64,000 bases of DNA. Origin: Myxacorys californica WJT36-NPBG1 (GTDB lineage Bacteria > Cyanobacteriota > Cyanobacteriia > Leptolyngbyales > Leptolyngbyaceae). Position 1 is the stretch's first letter. The number at the start of each line of letters is the position of its first letter. The stretch spans positions 1 through 64,000 of the forward strand of contig JAHHHO010000001.1 in the NCBI GenBank assembly GCA_019359315.1, in the 5' to 3' direction. Positions 1 through 9,030 of this stretch are shown piece after piece. The translations under genes and the position numbers were made by a program. The notes beneath the pieces were generated by a model. That model worked only from the letters and a program-made list of their open reading frames with translations. It was not told where the DNA came from and ran no database searches.

Positions 1-108
1 TTTCTATTTGGTGCATCTGACCCACAACCTGCAATGGCTTCTAAGCGACAGCATAACCAGTCTTTTAATCGTGAATTCACCGTCCTCACTAGCTTTCCAG
101 CTTCTTAG
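1..108 (+). CDS. possible 3' end of an unidentified gene
   Basis: Frame 1 is open from the window edge to a TAG at 106-108, encoding about 35 residues that I do not recognise. A hairpin with terminator character follows at 131-158, which would suit a gene end here. A second frame is also open to a TAA at 152-154, so the reading frame cannot be decided. It may simply be non-coding. Confidence 0.2.
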   Translation, partial: FLFGASDPQPAMASKRQHNQSFNREFTVLTSFPAS

Positions 109-130
109 TTTTGTCAGTCAAGCAGGCTGT

Positions 131-170
131 GGAGTTAGAGGGCCTTTCGCCTAACTCCTTCTCATTTCTG
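131..170 (+). terminator. hairpin followed by T-rich stretch
   Basis: GGAGTTAG at 131-138 pairs perfectly with CTAACTCC at 151-158, enclosing a 12-base loop. The T-rich TTCTCATTTCT follows. This looks like a rho-independent terminator for whatever gene lies left of the window. The T-run is interrupted, so efficiency is uncertain. Confidence 0.45.
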
Positions 171-838
171 CTGTAAGTCAGATCTGAGTAGAACTGCACT
201 TGACTAACAGAGAAAAATATTTTCAGAGAATATTGAAGAAGGGTTTGGTTTCTCCGTGGCTACAAGCCTGCACCGTTTTGAAAAGAGCATCTCTTCGTCA
301 TCTCCTACCCTTATGTTTGTCCTACTGCGCACTGATTGTTGTAGTTGCTTGGCCTACAAATCGTTATCTTTTCTAAAGCTTCTTCAATGGTTTTTGTATC
401 GTGGATGGCTTTTTACCCAACTTAACACTTGAAAATTTTCGTAAAGACCTCTCTATTCTCAATTATTTTGCGAAAACATGTTTTCGCGCTCGATCTTATC
501 TACTGATTTGATTGCCAACTCTAGAAGGCTCTTGTCAGTAATTTCACTCATACTATAGCCTCGCCTTGCCTTGCTGTTCCCATTTCAGCTACTTCGCCTG
601 CTCAGGGGAAACAACTAATTTGATTATTTGTCCCATAGTTATTTGTTCCGTAGAGGTACTGATTTTTAATTTGAAAGCATCATGATATTAATTTAGGCAA
701 CCAAACCGGAAAAGCTCGATCAAACAACAATATAAAGATTGATCTTCTTCGGGAATAACTGTAAACAACTTGCATAAAGTGGGCTACAGTTGGAATCAAA
801 TTTTTAAGGCGTTAATTCCCCCTTTGGCGTGACCTCAA
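171..838. other. intergenic region upstream of the sigma factor gene
   Basis: About 670 bases without a recognisable gene or RNA. It presumably holds the sigma gene promoter and a long leader. I see no convincing Shine-Dalgarno sequence directly before the ATG at 839, only CCCCC and GGCGTG nearby. No tRNA or mobile element was recognised. Confidence 0.4.
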
Positions 839-1831
839 ATGACAACTCAATCCCCTGCTAAATCTCTTCTAGTTGATCCTTTTGCTGCGGATACCGATGT
901 TGACCCGTCTGAACTAGAAGTGCTTGTTGACGATGAAGATCTTTCCCCCGAAGGGTTAGCGAAAGCGTTACGCGGCAAAGCAAGCGAGTACATGGGGCTA
1001 TCGGATGATTCCGTTGGAATGTTCTTACGGGAAATGGCTCGTTATCCGTTGTTGACCCAAGCTCAAGAGATCGAACTGGCACGAGAAATTGCAAAAGGTG
1101 GCATTCAGGGAGAACAAGCAAAACGAAGATTAGTGAGAGCAAACCTTCGGTTAGTTGTGTCGATCGCCAAGAAATATCTCAATCGCGGTGTGCCATTTTT
1201 GGACTTGATTCAAGAAGGCGCAATGGGATTGATGAGAGCGGCTGAAAAGTTTGATTATGAACGGGGCTACAAGTTCTCAACCTATGCTTATTGGTGGATT
1301 CGTCAGGGCATTACCCGCGCGATCGCATCTCAATCACGCACGGTGCGCCTACCAGTCCACATGGTAGAAAAACTAAATCAAGTGCGGAAGGTTCGTCAAG
1401 TGCTGTCACAGACGCTCGGACGCAAGCCTAACAAGGGCGAATTAGCCGCCGCTTTGGATATGGATGAAGACAAGCTAGAACAGGTTCTAGATGTCAGTCA
1501 GCGCACGTTGTCGCTTCACGCTTGGGTAGGGCGGGACGAAGATACAGAACTGATGCAACTCATTGAAGACGCAGACAATGTTGCACCGAATGACAACTTA
1601 GATCACAAATTGTTGTGCGATCGCTTGGGTTCGGTTTTAGAGCATTTGAGCGATCGAGAACGCGAAATTATTAAGCTAAGATTTGGCTTAACTGATGGTC
1701 AGCACTATACCTTAAGCGAAATCGGTCAAATTTATGATTTATCGCGTGAGCGTGTGCGTCAGATTCAAGCAAAAGCCATGCGCAAGCTGCGGCATCCTCG
1801 TCGTCAAGCGTTGCTGAAAGACTGGATGTAA
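839..1831 (+). CDS. group 2 sigma-70 family RNA polymerase sigma factor
   Basis: A 330-residue non-essential-type sigma factor that would direct RNA polymerase to alternative promoter sets. Region 1.2 begins near residue 50 with [17 protein letters not shown]. Region 2 carries [18 protein letters not shown] and DLIQEG, and the -10-recognition stretch [17 protein letters not shown]. Region 3 follows, and region 4 ends with the helix-turn-helix [20 protein letters not shown]. There is no long region 1.1, and the length is short compared with primary SigA, which places it among the cyanobacterial group 2 factors. Group 2 members usually respond to stress or nutrient shifts. Which of SigB, C, D or E it corresponds to cannot be settled by eye. 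[11 protein letters not shown] differs slightly from the usual DLIQEGNLGLM. Confidence 0.93.
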   Translation: MTTQSPAKSLLVDPFAADTDVDPSELEVLVDDEDLSPEGLAKALRGKASEYMGLSDDSVGMFLREMARYPLLTQAQEIELAREIAKGGIQGEQAKRRLVRANLRLVVSIAKKYLNRGVPFLDLIQEGAMGLMRAAEKFDYERGYKFSTYAYWWIRQGITRAIASQSRTVRLPVHMVEKLNQVRKVRQVLSQTLGRKPNKGELAAALDMDEDKLEQVLDVSQRTLSLHAWVGRDEDTELMQLIEDADNVAPNDNLDHKLLCDRLGSVLEHLSDREREIIKLRFGLTDGQHYTLSEIGQIYDLSRERVRQIQAKAMRKLRHPRRQALLKDWM

Positions 1832-1900
1832 TTTCTTGGGATTCGTAATTTTGGAGCGTTTTTGAGATTGCGAATCATAAGTAGAGACACAGGATTGATT

Positions 1901-1950
1901 GTATCCCCTTTGTGCGAAGATCTCCGATCTCTTCAAGAGATCGGGGATAC
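1901..1950 (+). terminator. nested inverted repeats downstream of sigma factor gene
   Basis: CCGATCTC (1924-1931) pairs with GAGATCGG (1937-1944) around the loop TTCAA. GTATCCCC (1901-1908) can pair with GGGGATAC (1943-1950). The two pairings share GG at 1943-1944, so they are partly exclusive. It lies 70 bases after the sigma stop codon. No U-tract follows, so a transcript-stabilising or regulatory role is as possible as termination. Confidence 0.4.
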
Positions 1951-2091
1951 CGATGCGCAGTTTATCGGATTGACGTACTTCGTTTCAGCCTTTCGCTTCT
2001 ATCGATCGCATCTGAAATCCCCTACTTAGACTATTTCATTGGGCAACTAAATGTTGATAATTAGTAGTTAAGTATCGTCTTAAATTGGTGA

Positions 2092-2126
2092 AACCATTAG
2101 TTATCTCAGCAAAATAACTAATGGTT
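2092..2126. other. perfect 13-base inverted repeat
   Basis: AACCATTAGTTAT (2092-2104) is exactly complementary to ATAACTAATGGTT (2114-2126), with a 9-base loop. It is A/T-rich, lacks a T-run on either side and lies mid-way in a long intergenic space. Function unknown. Confidence 0.5.
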
Positions 2127-2477
2127 AGTCCGAAATGTTTGCATCAGCATCTGTCGGTATAAACTTGCTCAGGGTCTGCGGCTGATCAGCCATTAGTGCT
2201 TTGTATAACTCCACAAAATTGCGAAAGGTTTGTTGCTTTTAGCCCCCCTTGGGAACCTTGTCCGCTGCAAATGACTCAATTAAACTTGACTGGCTAAATG
2301 GTTTGTGTGTGAACAAACTGGACTTAATTTTCTAGGTTAAATTACGTACTCTTAGCTGTTGTTAACGGCTCTATACTTTGCCAACAGAATTAACGTAATC
2401 CCTTTGGTAGAGGACTTTAGCAGCATCAAGCTTTAGACTTTGTTACTAGATTCAGCAGTCCTGGTTATCTATGTCCC

Positions 2478-2882
2478 ATGTTGTCTTGTGAGCAAAAAGT
2501 GTTGCGTGTTTTAGTTGTCGATGATCATGAGCTAACTCGCTTCAGCCTGAAGCTGGCTCTTCAAAGCCAAACCGATATTGAACTCGTGGGTTTGGCAAGT
2601 AATGGTCGAGAAGCTGTAGAAATGGCGACTCGCTACTCACCCGACGTGATTATTCTAGATCTGCAAATGCCAGTATTGGATGGACTTAGCGCTTCGACAG
2701 AGATCAAGACCCTCTATCCTAATACTCGAATTCTTGCCTATTCATCTTTGGAGGACCCGCAAACGGAAGTGATGTTGCAGACGGCGAAAGTAGACGCTTT
2801 CTGTAAGAAGGATACAGCCATTAAAGAACTCATCGCGATGATAAATAAGCTTGGCAATCACGCTGATAAAAGTGAGGGCTAA
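2478..2882 (+). CDS. single-domain response regulator (receiver only)
   Basis: A 134-residue protein made of one CheY-like receiver domain. The acidic pair is in VLVVDDHELTR near residue 14. The phospho-acceptor Asp is in IILDLQMPVLDG near residue 61, and the conserved Lys is in FCKKDT near residue 109. The receiver sequence resembles NarL/FixJ regulators, but no DNA-binding helix-turn-helix follows; the protein ends at KSEG. It would act by protein-protein contact. An ATG seven bases upstream (2471) is in another frame. No adjacent histidine kinase is present. A strong terminator follows at 2904. Confidence 0.85.
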   Translation: MLSCEQKVLRVLVVDDHELTRFSLKLALQSQTDIELVGLASNGREAVEMATRYSPDVIILDLQMPVLDGLSASTEIKTLYPNTRILAYSSLEDPQTEVMLQTAKVDAFCKKDTAIKELIAMINKLGNHADKSEG

Positions 2883-2903
2883 TGAGAATTATCGGATTGC
2901 TAG

Positions 2904-2939
2904 AAAGCGCAAGGATCACACTGAATTCTTGCGCTTTTT
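2904..2939. terminator. rho-independent terminator, probably bidirectional
   Basis: AAAGCGCAAG (2904-2913) pairs perfectly with CTTGCGCTTT (2928-2937) and is followed by TTATTGATTTT. It sits between the stop of the response regulator and the stop of the convergent gene at 2938, so it probably serves both. Confidence 0.8.
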
Positions 2940-3372
2940 ATTGATTTTGCGGAGCAATAGAGAGCGTGTAGGGGTTCTGTCCCTGAACGCGATCGCCAAC
3001 AAAAATAGAGTAGCTTCCCTTTGTCCACCGTCCCGGAATCTCAATTTTGCCGTTAGAAAGCTTATCCGCTTGTAGACAAATGCTTTGTCCTTGAGATCCG
3101 GTAATGAGCAAGGTTGGCGCACCCGCTCCCTGCAAGCTGAAGCGGAGATTGCTGTCGGCCGTGACTTCAATACTGTGGTTTGGGGTTTGGGAAATATAGC
3201 CTGCACAGCCGCTATCTTTTTTGGAACCGCCAGACGTACCGCTTAAGGAAATCGATTGAGAATTGGGTGAAATCGAGACAGGTTGACTCGTTGCCAAACC
3301 GGATAGGGCGAATACGGTCGCGATCGCGGTTGGAATAATAGACCATCTTAAAGAAGTTTTCATACCTATCAC
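2938..3372 (-). CDS. small secreted protein of unknown function
   Basis: About 141-144 residues. A signal peptide is visible: a short basic start (MKTSLRW), then the hydrophobic segment TAIATVFALSGLA. The mature part is rich in Ser, Gly and Gln with beta-strand-like alternation. It ends GSYSIFVGDRVQGQNPYTLSIAPQ, reminiscent of small cyanobacterial periplasmic beta-sandwich (PPC-like) domains. The first start is a GTG at 3372; an ATG three codons in (3363) is an equally good candidate. Two Cys residues could form a disulfide. I infer a periplasmic location. Function is unknown. Confidence 0.65.
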   Translation of the reverse strand: MIGMKTSLRWSIIPTAIATVFALSGLATSQPVSISPNSQSISLSGTSGGSKKDSGCAGYISQTPNHSIEVTADSNLRFSLQGAGAPTLLITGSQGQSICLQADKLSNGKIEIPGRWTKGSYSIFVGDRVQGQNPYTLSIAPQNQ

Positions 3373-3483
3373 CGGGGGTAGCGTAAAGACACTTTCAGTA
3401 TGAACAGTTACCGAAGCGACCTATCGACGCGGTGGTTATCTTGTTCAAGTGGCACGCACCAAGAGAGGTAAGCGATATAGAGA

Positions 3484-5343
3484 CTAAGAAGTTTGATAAC
3501 GGTCGAGAAGTTCGCTCAAATAGTCGTACCCGTCTACTCCGATTTCTGCAATCAGTCGTGATCGTTGCTCTTTGAGGCTGTTCTGAAACTGTTCGCCTAA
3601 CTGCCCGCGCAAGATGCTGAGTAAACCCGCAGTTTGTCGCCACTCAGACGAGCCGAGTTGCTCTAGTCGATACATCGATACTGCGCCGCAGAGAATGGCA
3701 CTGTCGTAAGTTTTGAGCTGGTAAAAGGCTTCGGCAAAGGCAGCAAGGCTGACAGCATAAAGATAGGCATCTCCTGATGCTGAGGCGAGTTGCCGACCGT
3801 TTTCTAAATGAGGAATTGCCTTTTCTGGATTGTCTAATGTCACATAGGCACTGCCTAAACTGATGGAGCAGAGCGCTTTACTTTGCGCATCTCCCAGTCG
3901 GTCAGACAGATCCAACCCTTGTTCTAGATAAGTGATGGCGATTTCATAGCGATCGGCATCGGCCTCTAGCTGCTGAGCTTGAAACACTTCGCTATAGCCT
4001 AAATTAGCGAGTGCGTTGGCTTCTCCCATGCGATCGCCCGTTTGCCGACTTAGGACTAACGCTCGTTGAGCGTAGCTGATCGCTTCAGCGTAGTTTTTCT
4101 CGTTGACGTAGATTCGGCTGAGGTGATTTAAGTTCGCAATCTCGCACTTGCGATCGCCCGCTTCTTGAGCGATATCTTTTGCAGTGACGTGTAGTTCTCT
4201 GGCAGCATCTAAGGCTCCAACAACGCGCTGAGTCGAACCGAGTAAGGTCAAGATTCTAGCTTGTTCTTGAGTGCCCTCGGCGCGTTTGAGCGGTTCGCTG
4301 AGGTAATTCATCGCGTCGCGAAAGTAGTTCCCTGTGAACGATGCAAAGAAGGTTCCGTAGAGCGGAAAGTAATCGCGTTGGGCGAATACTCGCAGTCCTT
4401 GAATGGTCATGCGAAACGAAGCTTCTGCCAGGCGATCGCGGTTGATCGAATTGAGCAAGGTGGATTGTTGAAAGCCACTTGCAAGCTGCGACCAAAGAAT
4501 GCCAAAGGTCAGAAAGATCGAAACCGAAAGTTGGGTGCCAATTTTGGCACTGTACGCCTGATTTTCTGCCCAGTTGACCAAACCCCGTTGCAGCGTTTGC
4601 AGCGCGATCGCGGCTTCAATCCAATCGGCTAACGTAACATTGGACTGATGGGCAGCCCACGCGATCGCAGATTCTTCTTGATCCAACGCTTCAAACAAGG
4701 ATTTGAGTAAGGCTCCAATTTGCTGTTTTGACCATAGTTCCCACGGTTTGACGCCTGGAGCGCTGCTGCCAAAGCCCAGTTGCTGACCACCATACATCCA
4801 ACTGATTAGATGCGGCTGTAGCCCCGACCAAGACTTTAAGCCGCGACTGATGCCGTCCGAAATTTGAGCGAGTTCTTGCTGAGTATCCGCATCTGAAACC
4901 GGGTATTGACGCAGCGCGATCGCGAGTTGCTTCAGTTGATCCGCGTTGAGGCTTTCAGGACGATTGGGGTCGGTAACCTTGAGGACGGCAAGCAAGCGTT
5001 CTGACGGGTCAGTTTGCAGAATTTGATTGACGGATGCCGCGATCGCGCCGCGAGTCTGATTCTCGGTTTGCCAGCGTGCCCACTCGCCCTGAATTGTTTT
5101 GATTGCCCGCAAACTCCGGGTGGCTTTCGCTTGTTTCAGTTCGTCGCCTGATTTGGCATCTTGTTCCAGAGTGGTCGTGCGATCGCGGAGACTAGCTTCA
5201 AAACTTTCGCCGCTATCGGGTTCAATGTCCTGCACGAGCAGTTGATAGACCTGCTCTTTAGAGCGAATGTTGCCTTTGAGGGTTTGTTGAATGATCTGGT
5301 TAATCAGATCGTTATAGCGATCGCGCAGGGCTTGTTCAGGCAT
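3484..5343 (-). CDS. large TPR-repeat protein, function unknown
   Basis: A 619-residue protein. The N-terminal ~330 residues form a helical region without recognisable motifs, including one hydrophobic stretch (LSVSIFLTFGILWSQLA). The C-terminal half carries several tetratricopeptide repeats, for example around NLNHLSRIYVNEKNYAEAIS, ANALANLGYSEVFQA and SISLGSAYVTLDNPEKAI. Such proteins act as interaction scaffolds. The start is the ATG at 5343 followed by PEQALRDRYNDLI; no clear ribosome site precedes it. It stands alone, with no operon partner. Confidence 0.75.
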   Translation of the reverse strand: MPEQALRDRYNDLINQIIQQTLKGNIRSKEQVYQLLVQDIEPDSGESFEASLRDRTTTLEQDAKSGDELKQAKATRSLRAIKTIQGEWARWQTENQTRGAIAASVNQILQTDPSERLLAVLKVTDPNRPESLNADQLKQLAIALRQYPVSDADTQQELAQISDGISRGLKSWSGLQPHLISWMYGGQQLGFGSSAPGVKPWELWSKQQIGALLKSLFEALDQEESAIAWAAHQSNVTLADWIEAAIALQTLQRGLVNWAENQAYSAKIGTQLSVSIFLTFGILWSQLASGFQQSTLLNSINRDRLAEASFRMTIQGLRVFAQRDYFPLYGTFFASFTGNYFRDAMNYLSEPLKRAEGTQEQARILTLLGSTQRVVGALDAARELHVTAKDIAQEAGDRKCEIANLNHLSRIYVNEKNYAEAISYAQRALVLSRQTGDRMGEANALANLGYSEVFQAQQLEADADRYEIAITYLEQGLDLSDRLGDAQSKALCSISLGSAYVTLDNPEKAIPHLENGRQLASASGDAYLYAVSLAAFAEAFYQLKTYDSAILCGAVSMYRLEQLGSSEWRQTAGLLSILRGQLGEQFQNSLKEQRSRLIAEIGVDGYDYLSELLDRYQTS

Positions 5344-5805
5344 AGAGTTTCGTCTTTTAGAGTGAATGACCTTCTACTATTCTATAAAAGTCAAACTCTA
5401 TATAAAGTCAAACAAAGCGCTGGGAATGAAGGCTAGTTTGCCAGCTTGACAGACGCTAATTCTGGTTGAAACGGTTTTGGCAGAAGCATTACAAGCATTT
5501 TAACCGTAATTCAGTAGCCTTTCTTAAGGCTGTGTTATTTGCAACCTAGTAGTAAATTTAATGCTCTAAAATTATGTTTCAAACTGGTTTTCTCAATCTT
5601 TTCGCACAAGCCCTATCAATCTATTGCTGTTTTTAGATATTGTGAATTTACGATCTAAACATTACAAAGTTTGAGTATCATAAATACTAAGTTTTAGATA
5701 TTTTTGAGTGAATTGTAAAGCGCGGTTTGCTAAGCAAGTTTCCCTTCGGGTAGTCGCATTCAAAAGTCTAAACATGATGCTGATGGGTGAAAGAGGAGTT
5801 GAGCC
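5344..5805. other. A/T-rich divergent intergenic region
   Basis: About 460 bases between two divergent genes. A near-repeat of TATAAAGTCAAAC occurs at 5383-5396 (one extra A) and 5401-5413, just upstream of the TPR gene, where it could mark its promoter. TTTTAGATATT also occurs twice (about 5632 and 5693). No gene or RNA was recognised. Confidence 0.4.
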
Positions 5806-6345
5806 ATGAAACAGATTGAGTCGTCACACAAACCCGTTCTAATTAAAATACTCTTAGCGAATGTAGCCCTATTAGCCTCTGTGGGGCTAAGTGTTAGCAT
5901 CGGTCAGAAATCTGCTTCTGCCCAAGCTGCTTACGGCAGCTATATCGGGGTAGGTCCGGCGTTTGGCATTACCGAAGGGAATCAAGATGAGGACGATCGA
6001 AAAGTTGCTGGGGTTATTGCGGGTCGCTACAAATTTCTGAAAGCCCCAATTTCAGCGCGTGCCCAAGCGTTTGTTGGCAATGGAGTTACGCTAGTGCCCA
6101 CTGTTTCTTACGATTACCCACTCAACTGGCAGACTGATGTTTACTTGGGTGCTGGTGCCTCGATTCCGATTGGAGGCAACACAGTTTTAGGCAGCAAAAC
6201 AAGCTTTGCGATTCAGCCTGGAATTGACTATGCATTACCAAACAGCAATTTAGTTGTGTTTGGTAATGCTGTAATCTCGTTTGGGGGTTACAAGAATGGC
6301 GGAGCCGCAACGTCCTTGCAAGGCGGCGTAGGTCTACGGTTTTAA
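5806..6345 (+). CDS. small outer-membrane beta-barrel-like protein
   Basis: A 179-residue exported protein. A signal peptide runs to about residue 40 (ILLANVALLASVGLSVSIG, then SASAQA as a likely cleavage site). The mature chain alternates polar and aromatic or hydrophobic residues (SYIGVGPAFGIT, DVYLGAGASIPIG, VVFGNAVISFGGY). It ends GGVGLRF; a C-terminal Phe is the usual outer-membrane barrel assembly signal. A good ribosome site, AGAGGAG (5792-5798), precedes the ATG by seven bases. The size suggests an 8-strand barrel. Substrate or role is unknown. Confidence 0.75.
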   Translation: MKQIESSHKPVLIKILLANVALLASVGLSVSIGQKSASAQAAYGSYIGVGPAFGITEGNQDEDDRKVAGVIAGRYKFLKAPISARAQAFVGNGVTLVPTVSYDYPLNWQTDVYLGAGASIPIGGNTVLGSKTSFAIQPGIDYALPNSNLVVFGNAVISFGGYKNGGAATSLQGGVGLRF

Positions 6346-6352
6346 GTTGTGC

Positions 6353-6386
6353 GATCTCCGATTCTTTAAACAAGTCGGAGATCTTT
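6353..6386. terminator. terminator between convergent genes
   Basis: GATCTCCGA (6353-6361) pairs perfectly with TCGGAGATC (6375-6383), followed by TTT. It lies between the barrel gene stop (6345) and the convergent squalene-hopene cyclase stop (6393). Confidence 0.65.
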
Positions 6387-6392
6387 GCCCAA

Positions 6393-8417
6393 CTAGCCGC
6401 GATCGCTCGTCTCTAAAGACCGCGAATGGCGAGCCGCTGACGCGGATCGATACCGTCCTAAGGCAGTTAACGGGAAGTGTTGATAGTAAAGGTGATATCT
6501 CAGGTAGAAGTGACCAGGAAACCCGGTTCCGGTGAAACACTCTTCATTCCAACTGCCGTCGTCGCGCTGCGTCTTGATTAAGAATTCAATCCCGCGATCG
6601 ATGGTATCCCAAGCATAGTCCGCGATAGCATCTCCCGCCGAGAGCAATCCGCTCACCGCCCAAGCCGTCTGAGACGCGGTACTTTCTCCTTTGCCTTTAA
6701 GAGACTTGTTGTTGTAACTAGCGCAGGTTTCACCCCAGCCGCCATCCGAATTTTGGCACTGAACTAACCAATTCATTCCTCGTTTAATGATGTGCTGATG
6801 CGTCGTAGGAGCAACGAGCGCCAGAGCAGACAGAACGCCACTCGTGCCGTAGATGTAGTTGACGCCCCAACGCCCAAACCATGATCCATCGGGTTCTTGT
6901 TCACGCTCTAGGTAATCAAGGGCACGCTGAATTCGCTGAGGATTTAATGCCGCAATGAGGGTTGGATCAATCGACGACGTTTCTAATCGTCCGAGCATTT
7001 CTAATACTCGTGCTGTCACATCGGCTGTATTGGGATCGATCATGGCTTTGAGATCGCCATATGGGACTGAATTGATCCATTCTTGATCGTTATCGAGATC
7101 AAACGCTGCCCATCCTCCGGGCTTGCACTGCATGGTGCTAATCCAATCGACGGCACGTTTAATGGCTTGTGCCTTTGATCGCTCATTTGGCATTGCGATC
7201 GCGCTCAGTGCCATCACTACTACTGCCGTGTCATCCACATCTGGATAAAACCGATTGTCAAACTCAAACGCCCAGCCGCCGGGTTTTCCGTCAAGATTCT
7301 TGACTGTCCAATCCCCATAGTCAAGAATTTGCTGGTCTAAGAGCCACTGTCCAGCCTTGATCAGGTCAGGATGATCGTTAGCGGTGCCAGACTCAACGAG
7401 CGATCGCATCACTAGCGCTGTATCCCAAACCGGAGAGACACAGGCCTGCATTCGATAGGTATCGTCTGTTTCAATGGCAAAGTTGTCGATCGCCTTCAGT
7501 CCGCGTTCGACAATGGGATCAGATGGATCGTAACCAAGACAGCGCAACGCCAGCATCGAATTCAGCATCGCCGGAATAATGCCACCCCAGTCGCCTGTTG
7601 CTTCTTGCCGCTCTAAAATCCACTTTTCAGCCGCTTTTAGCCCTTCTTCACGAAACGGAACTAAGTTCCACTCTTCAGCGATCTTAAACGCCTTGTCTAA
7701 ACCGAGAAACACATCCGACCAGTCAGAGTTGCTCGGCAGTTCGTACTTGGTTTGAGATACACCTTCGACATAAAGTTCATCCAGGGTAATCGTTGGATTG
7801 GTAATGAAAATCGGCTTGCGATCGAACACAATCAACAACGGAACTGTACTGCCTCGCGCCCAACTCGACATTTCATAAATGCTGAAGGTATGACCTGAGA
7901 AAAACGGCTCTGAGCCAAACGGATTGGGCAGTTCGACCTTTAGCGACGGCAACAGCATAATCCACGGCGGAATCGACGGTAGCCCACGCCAGTCATAGCA
8001 GCCAATCAGCGCGAGGTGAAACTTCGTGAAGATGCGGGTTTGGGTGACGCCACCCCGAGAGAGGATGAATGCTTTTGCCTTCAGTAATGCCGGATCACTG
8101 GCAGGAATGCCTAACAATCGCATTGCCATGTAGGTCTCTACCGTGACGTTCAGATCGCCGCCATCCCCGTAGTAAAGTTCCCAACCGCCATGATCACGCT
8201 GCTGCGATCGCAGGTATTTCTCGGCTTTATGCAACGGACGAGTTTGATCTGTGCCCCAAATTTTGTGCAGCAGAATTGCCTCTGCTGTCATCGTCACGTT
8301 TGATTCGAGTTCTGCCCACCAATACCCTTCGGGTTTCTGAATTGATAATAAATAATTTTGACTAGCGCTAATAGCGCGCTCTAGAGGAGAGACGACCGTC
8401 CGATTCTCCAGTTGCAT
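6393..8417 (-). CDS. shc: squalene-hopene cyclase
   Basis: A 674-residue membrane-associated triterpene cyclase converting squalene to hopene/hopanol, the first committed step of hopanoid synthesis. The catalytic acid motif DxDD is present as PDVDDTAV in the middle of the chain. Many QW repeats are visible (for example GWELYYGDGG, GGWAFEFDN, GGWAAFD, GGWGETC, DGSWFGRWG, DGSWNEE). Length is typical of the family. The ATG at 8417 follows GGAG with seven bases of spacing. The last ~20 residues (SASAARHSRSLETSDRG) are an unconserved tail. No hopanoid-modifying genes flank it, as is common in cyanobacteria. Confidence 0.97.
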   Translation of the reverse strand: MQLENRTVVSPLERAISASQNYLLSIQKPEGYWWAELESNVTMTAEAILLHKIWGTDQTRPLHKAEKYLRSQQRDHGGWELYYGDGGDLNVTVETYMAMRLLGIPASDPALLKAKAFILSRGGVTQTRIFTKFHLALIGCYDWRGLPSIPPWIMLLPSLKVELPNPFGSEPFFSGHTFSIYEMSSWARGSTVPLLIVFDRKPIFITNPTITLDELYVEGVSQTKYELPSNSDWSDVFLGLDKAFKIAEEWNLVPFREEGLKAAEKWILERQEATGDWGGIIPAMLNSMLALRCLGYDPSDPIVERGLKAIDNFAIETDDTYRMQACVSPVWDTALVMRSLVESGTANDHPDLIKAGQWLLDQQILDYGDWTVKNLDGKPGGWAFEFDNRFYPDVDDTAVVVMALSAIAMPNERSKAQAIKRAVDWISTMQCKPGGWAAFDLDNDQEWINSVPYGDLKAMIDPNTADVTARVLEMLGRLETSSIDPTLIAALNPQRIQRALDYLEREQEPDGSWFGRWGVNYIYGTSGVLSALALVAPTTHQHIIKRGMNWLVQCQNSDGGWGETCASYNNKSLKGKGESTASQTAWAVSGLLSAGDAIADYAWDTIDRGIEFLIKTQRDDGSWNEECFTGTGFPGHFYLRYHLYYQHFPLTALGRYRSASAARHSRSLETSDRG

Positions 8418-8608
8418 ATTGCACTCCGTTCACTCAACACCTGAATTTAAAGACCGTACTTATTAGAAGTACTTACTCTAAAGACTGTAGCGAATTTTTT
8501 ACATCAGTTGATGCAATGGCGCTCAGTTCTTGCTATCCCGTAGACTTGCTACCCCGCAGAATGGGAAAATCGAGAATAAATTCGATAACCGCTTCTCCAA
8601 AGCAAATA

Positions 8609-8681
8609 TCGATCCATATAGCCTTGAATAGTTTTGTAATAGAGTTAAGTTTACTTGTTGCGATCGCTACAAAAGAAAAGC
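8609..8681. repeat. 73-base direct repeat, copy 1
   Basis: This segment matches 8752-8824 at about 63 of 73 positions without gaps. It contains the identical core AGTTTTGTAATAGAGTTAAG. The period between copies is 143 bases. Identity is highest in the centre. Origin is unknown; no terminal inverted repeats were seen. Confidence 0.7.
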
Positions 8682-8751
8682 ATGGATCAGCAGGTTAAAC
8701 AAGAGCAGCAATGAGTAGAGCAATTGGAAGAGTACTTACGATTGCAGGACG

Positions 8752-8824
8752 TCGATTTATGTAGCCCTAAATAGTTTTGTAATAGAGTTAAGTTTACCTG
8801 TTGCCATTGCTACCAAAGGAAAGC
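8752..8824. repeat. 73-base direct repeat, copy 2
   Basis: Second copy of the element at 8609-8681, about 86 percent identical by eye. It lies about 200 bases upstream of the receiver gene and could be part of its control region or a degenerate small repeat. Confidence 0.7.
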
Positions 8825-9030
8825 GCCGTCTGAGCCTTGTTTTTAAAATTAGAAAATTTTTAGTACGCAATCGTACTGTGATTTCTGCAGGGCAAAATTA
8901 CTGTTGGAGTATAGACTGTTATGTGGGCATTATATGGAAGTTTATCTCAGCTTTATTTGTTCATAAAAGATCTTGCGAACGTGAGTTGGATGCTTGGTAA
9001 TCTGCATTATCATATTTTTTCAGAACTACA

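Larger units (their letters stand above)
1832..2477. other. hairpin-rich intergenic region between sigma factor and response regulator
   Basis: About 645 bases with no supported gene. It contains two structured elements. At 1901-1950, two nested inverted repeats overlap: GTATCCCC/GGGGATAC and CCGATCTC/GAGATCGG. At 2092-2126 there is a 13-base perfect stem with a 9-base loop. The promoter of the response regulator must lie towards the right end. A small non-coding RNA is possible but no known family was recognised. Confidence 0.4.
8418..9030. other. intergenic region with a duplicated 73-base segment
   Basis: About 610 bases between squalene-hopene cyclase and the receiver gene. It contains an imperfect direct repeat (8609-8681 and 8752-8824) and the small palindrome AGTACG-CAAT-CGTACT near 8860. 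A 60-codon open frame at 8516-8698 runs through repeat copy 1 and is not supported as a gene. Confidence 0.45.

Noticed and set aside
2851-3075. 74-codon open frame overlapping the response regulator end and the secreted protein gene
   Set aside because: It reads through the terminator at 2904-2939 and lies antisense to a gene with a clear signal peptide.
8516-8698. 60-codon open frame in the intergenic region before the receiver gene
   Set aside because: It runs through one copy of the 73-base repeat, has no ribosome site, and its product shows no recognisable feature.
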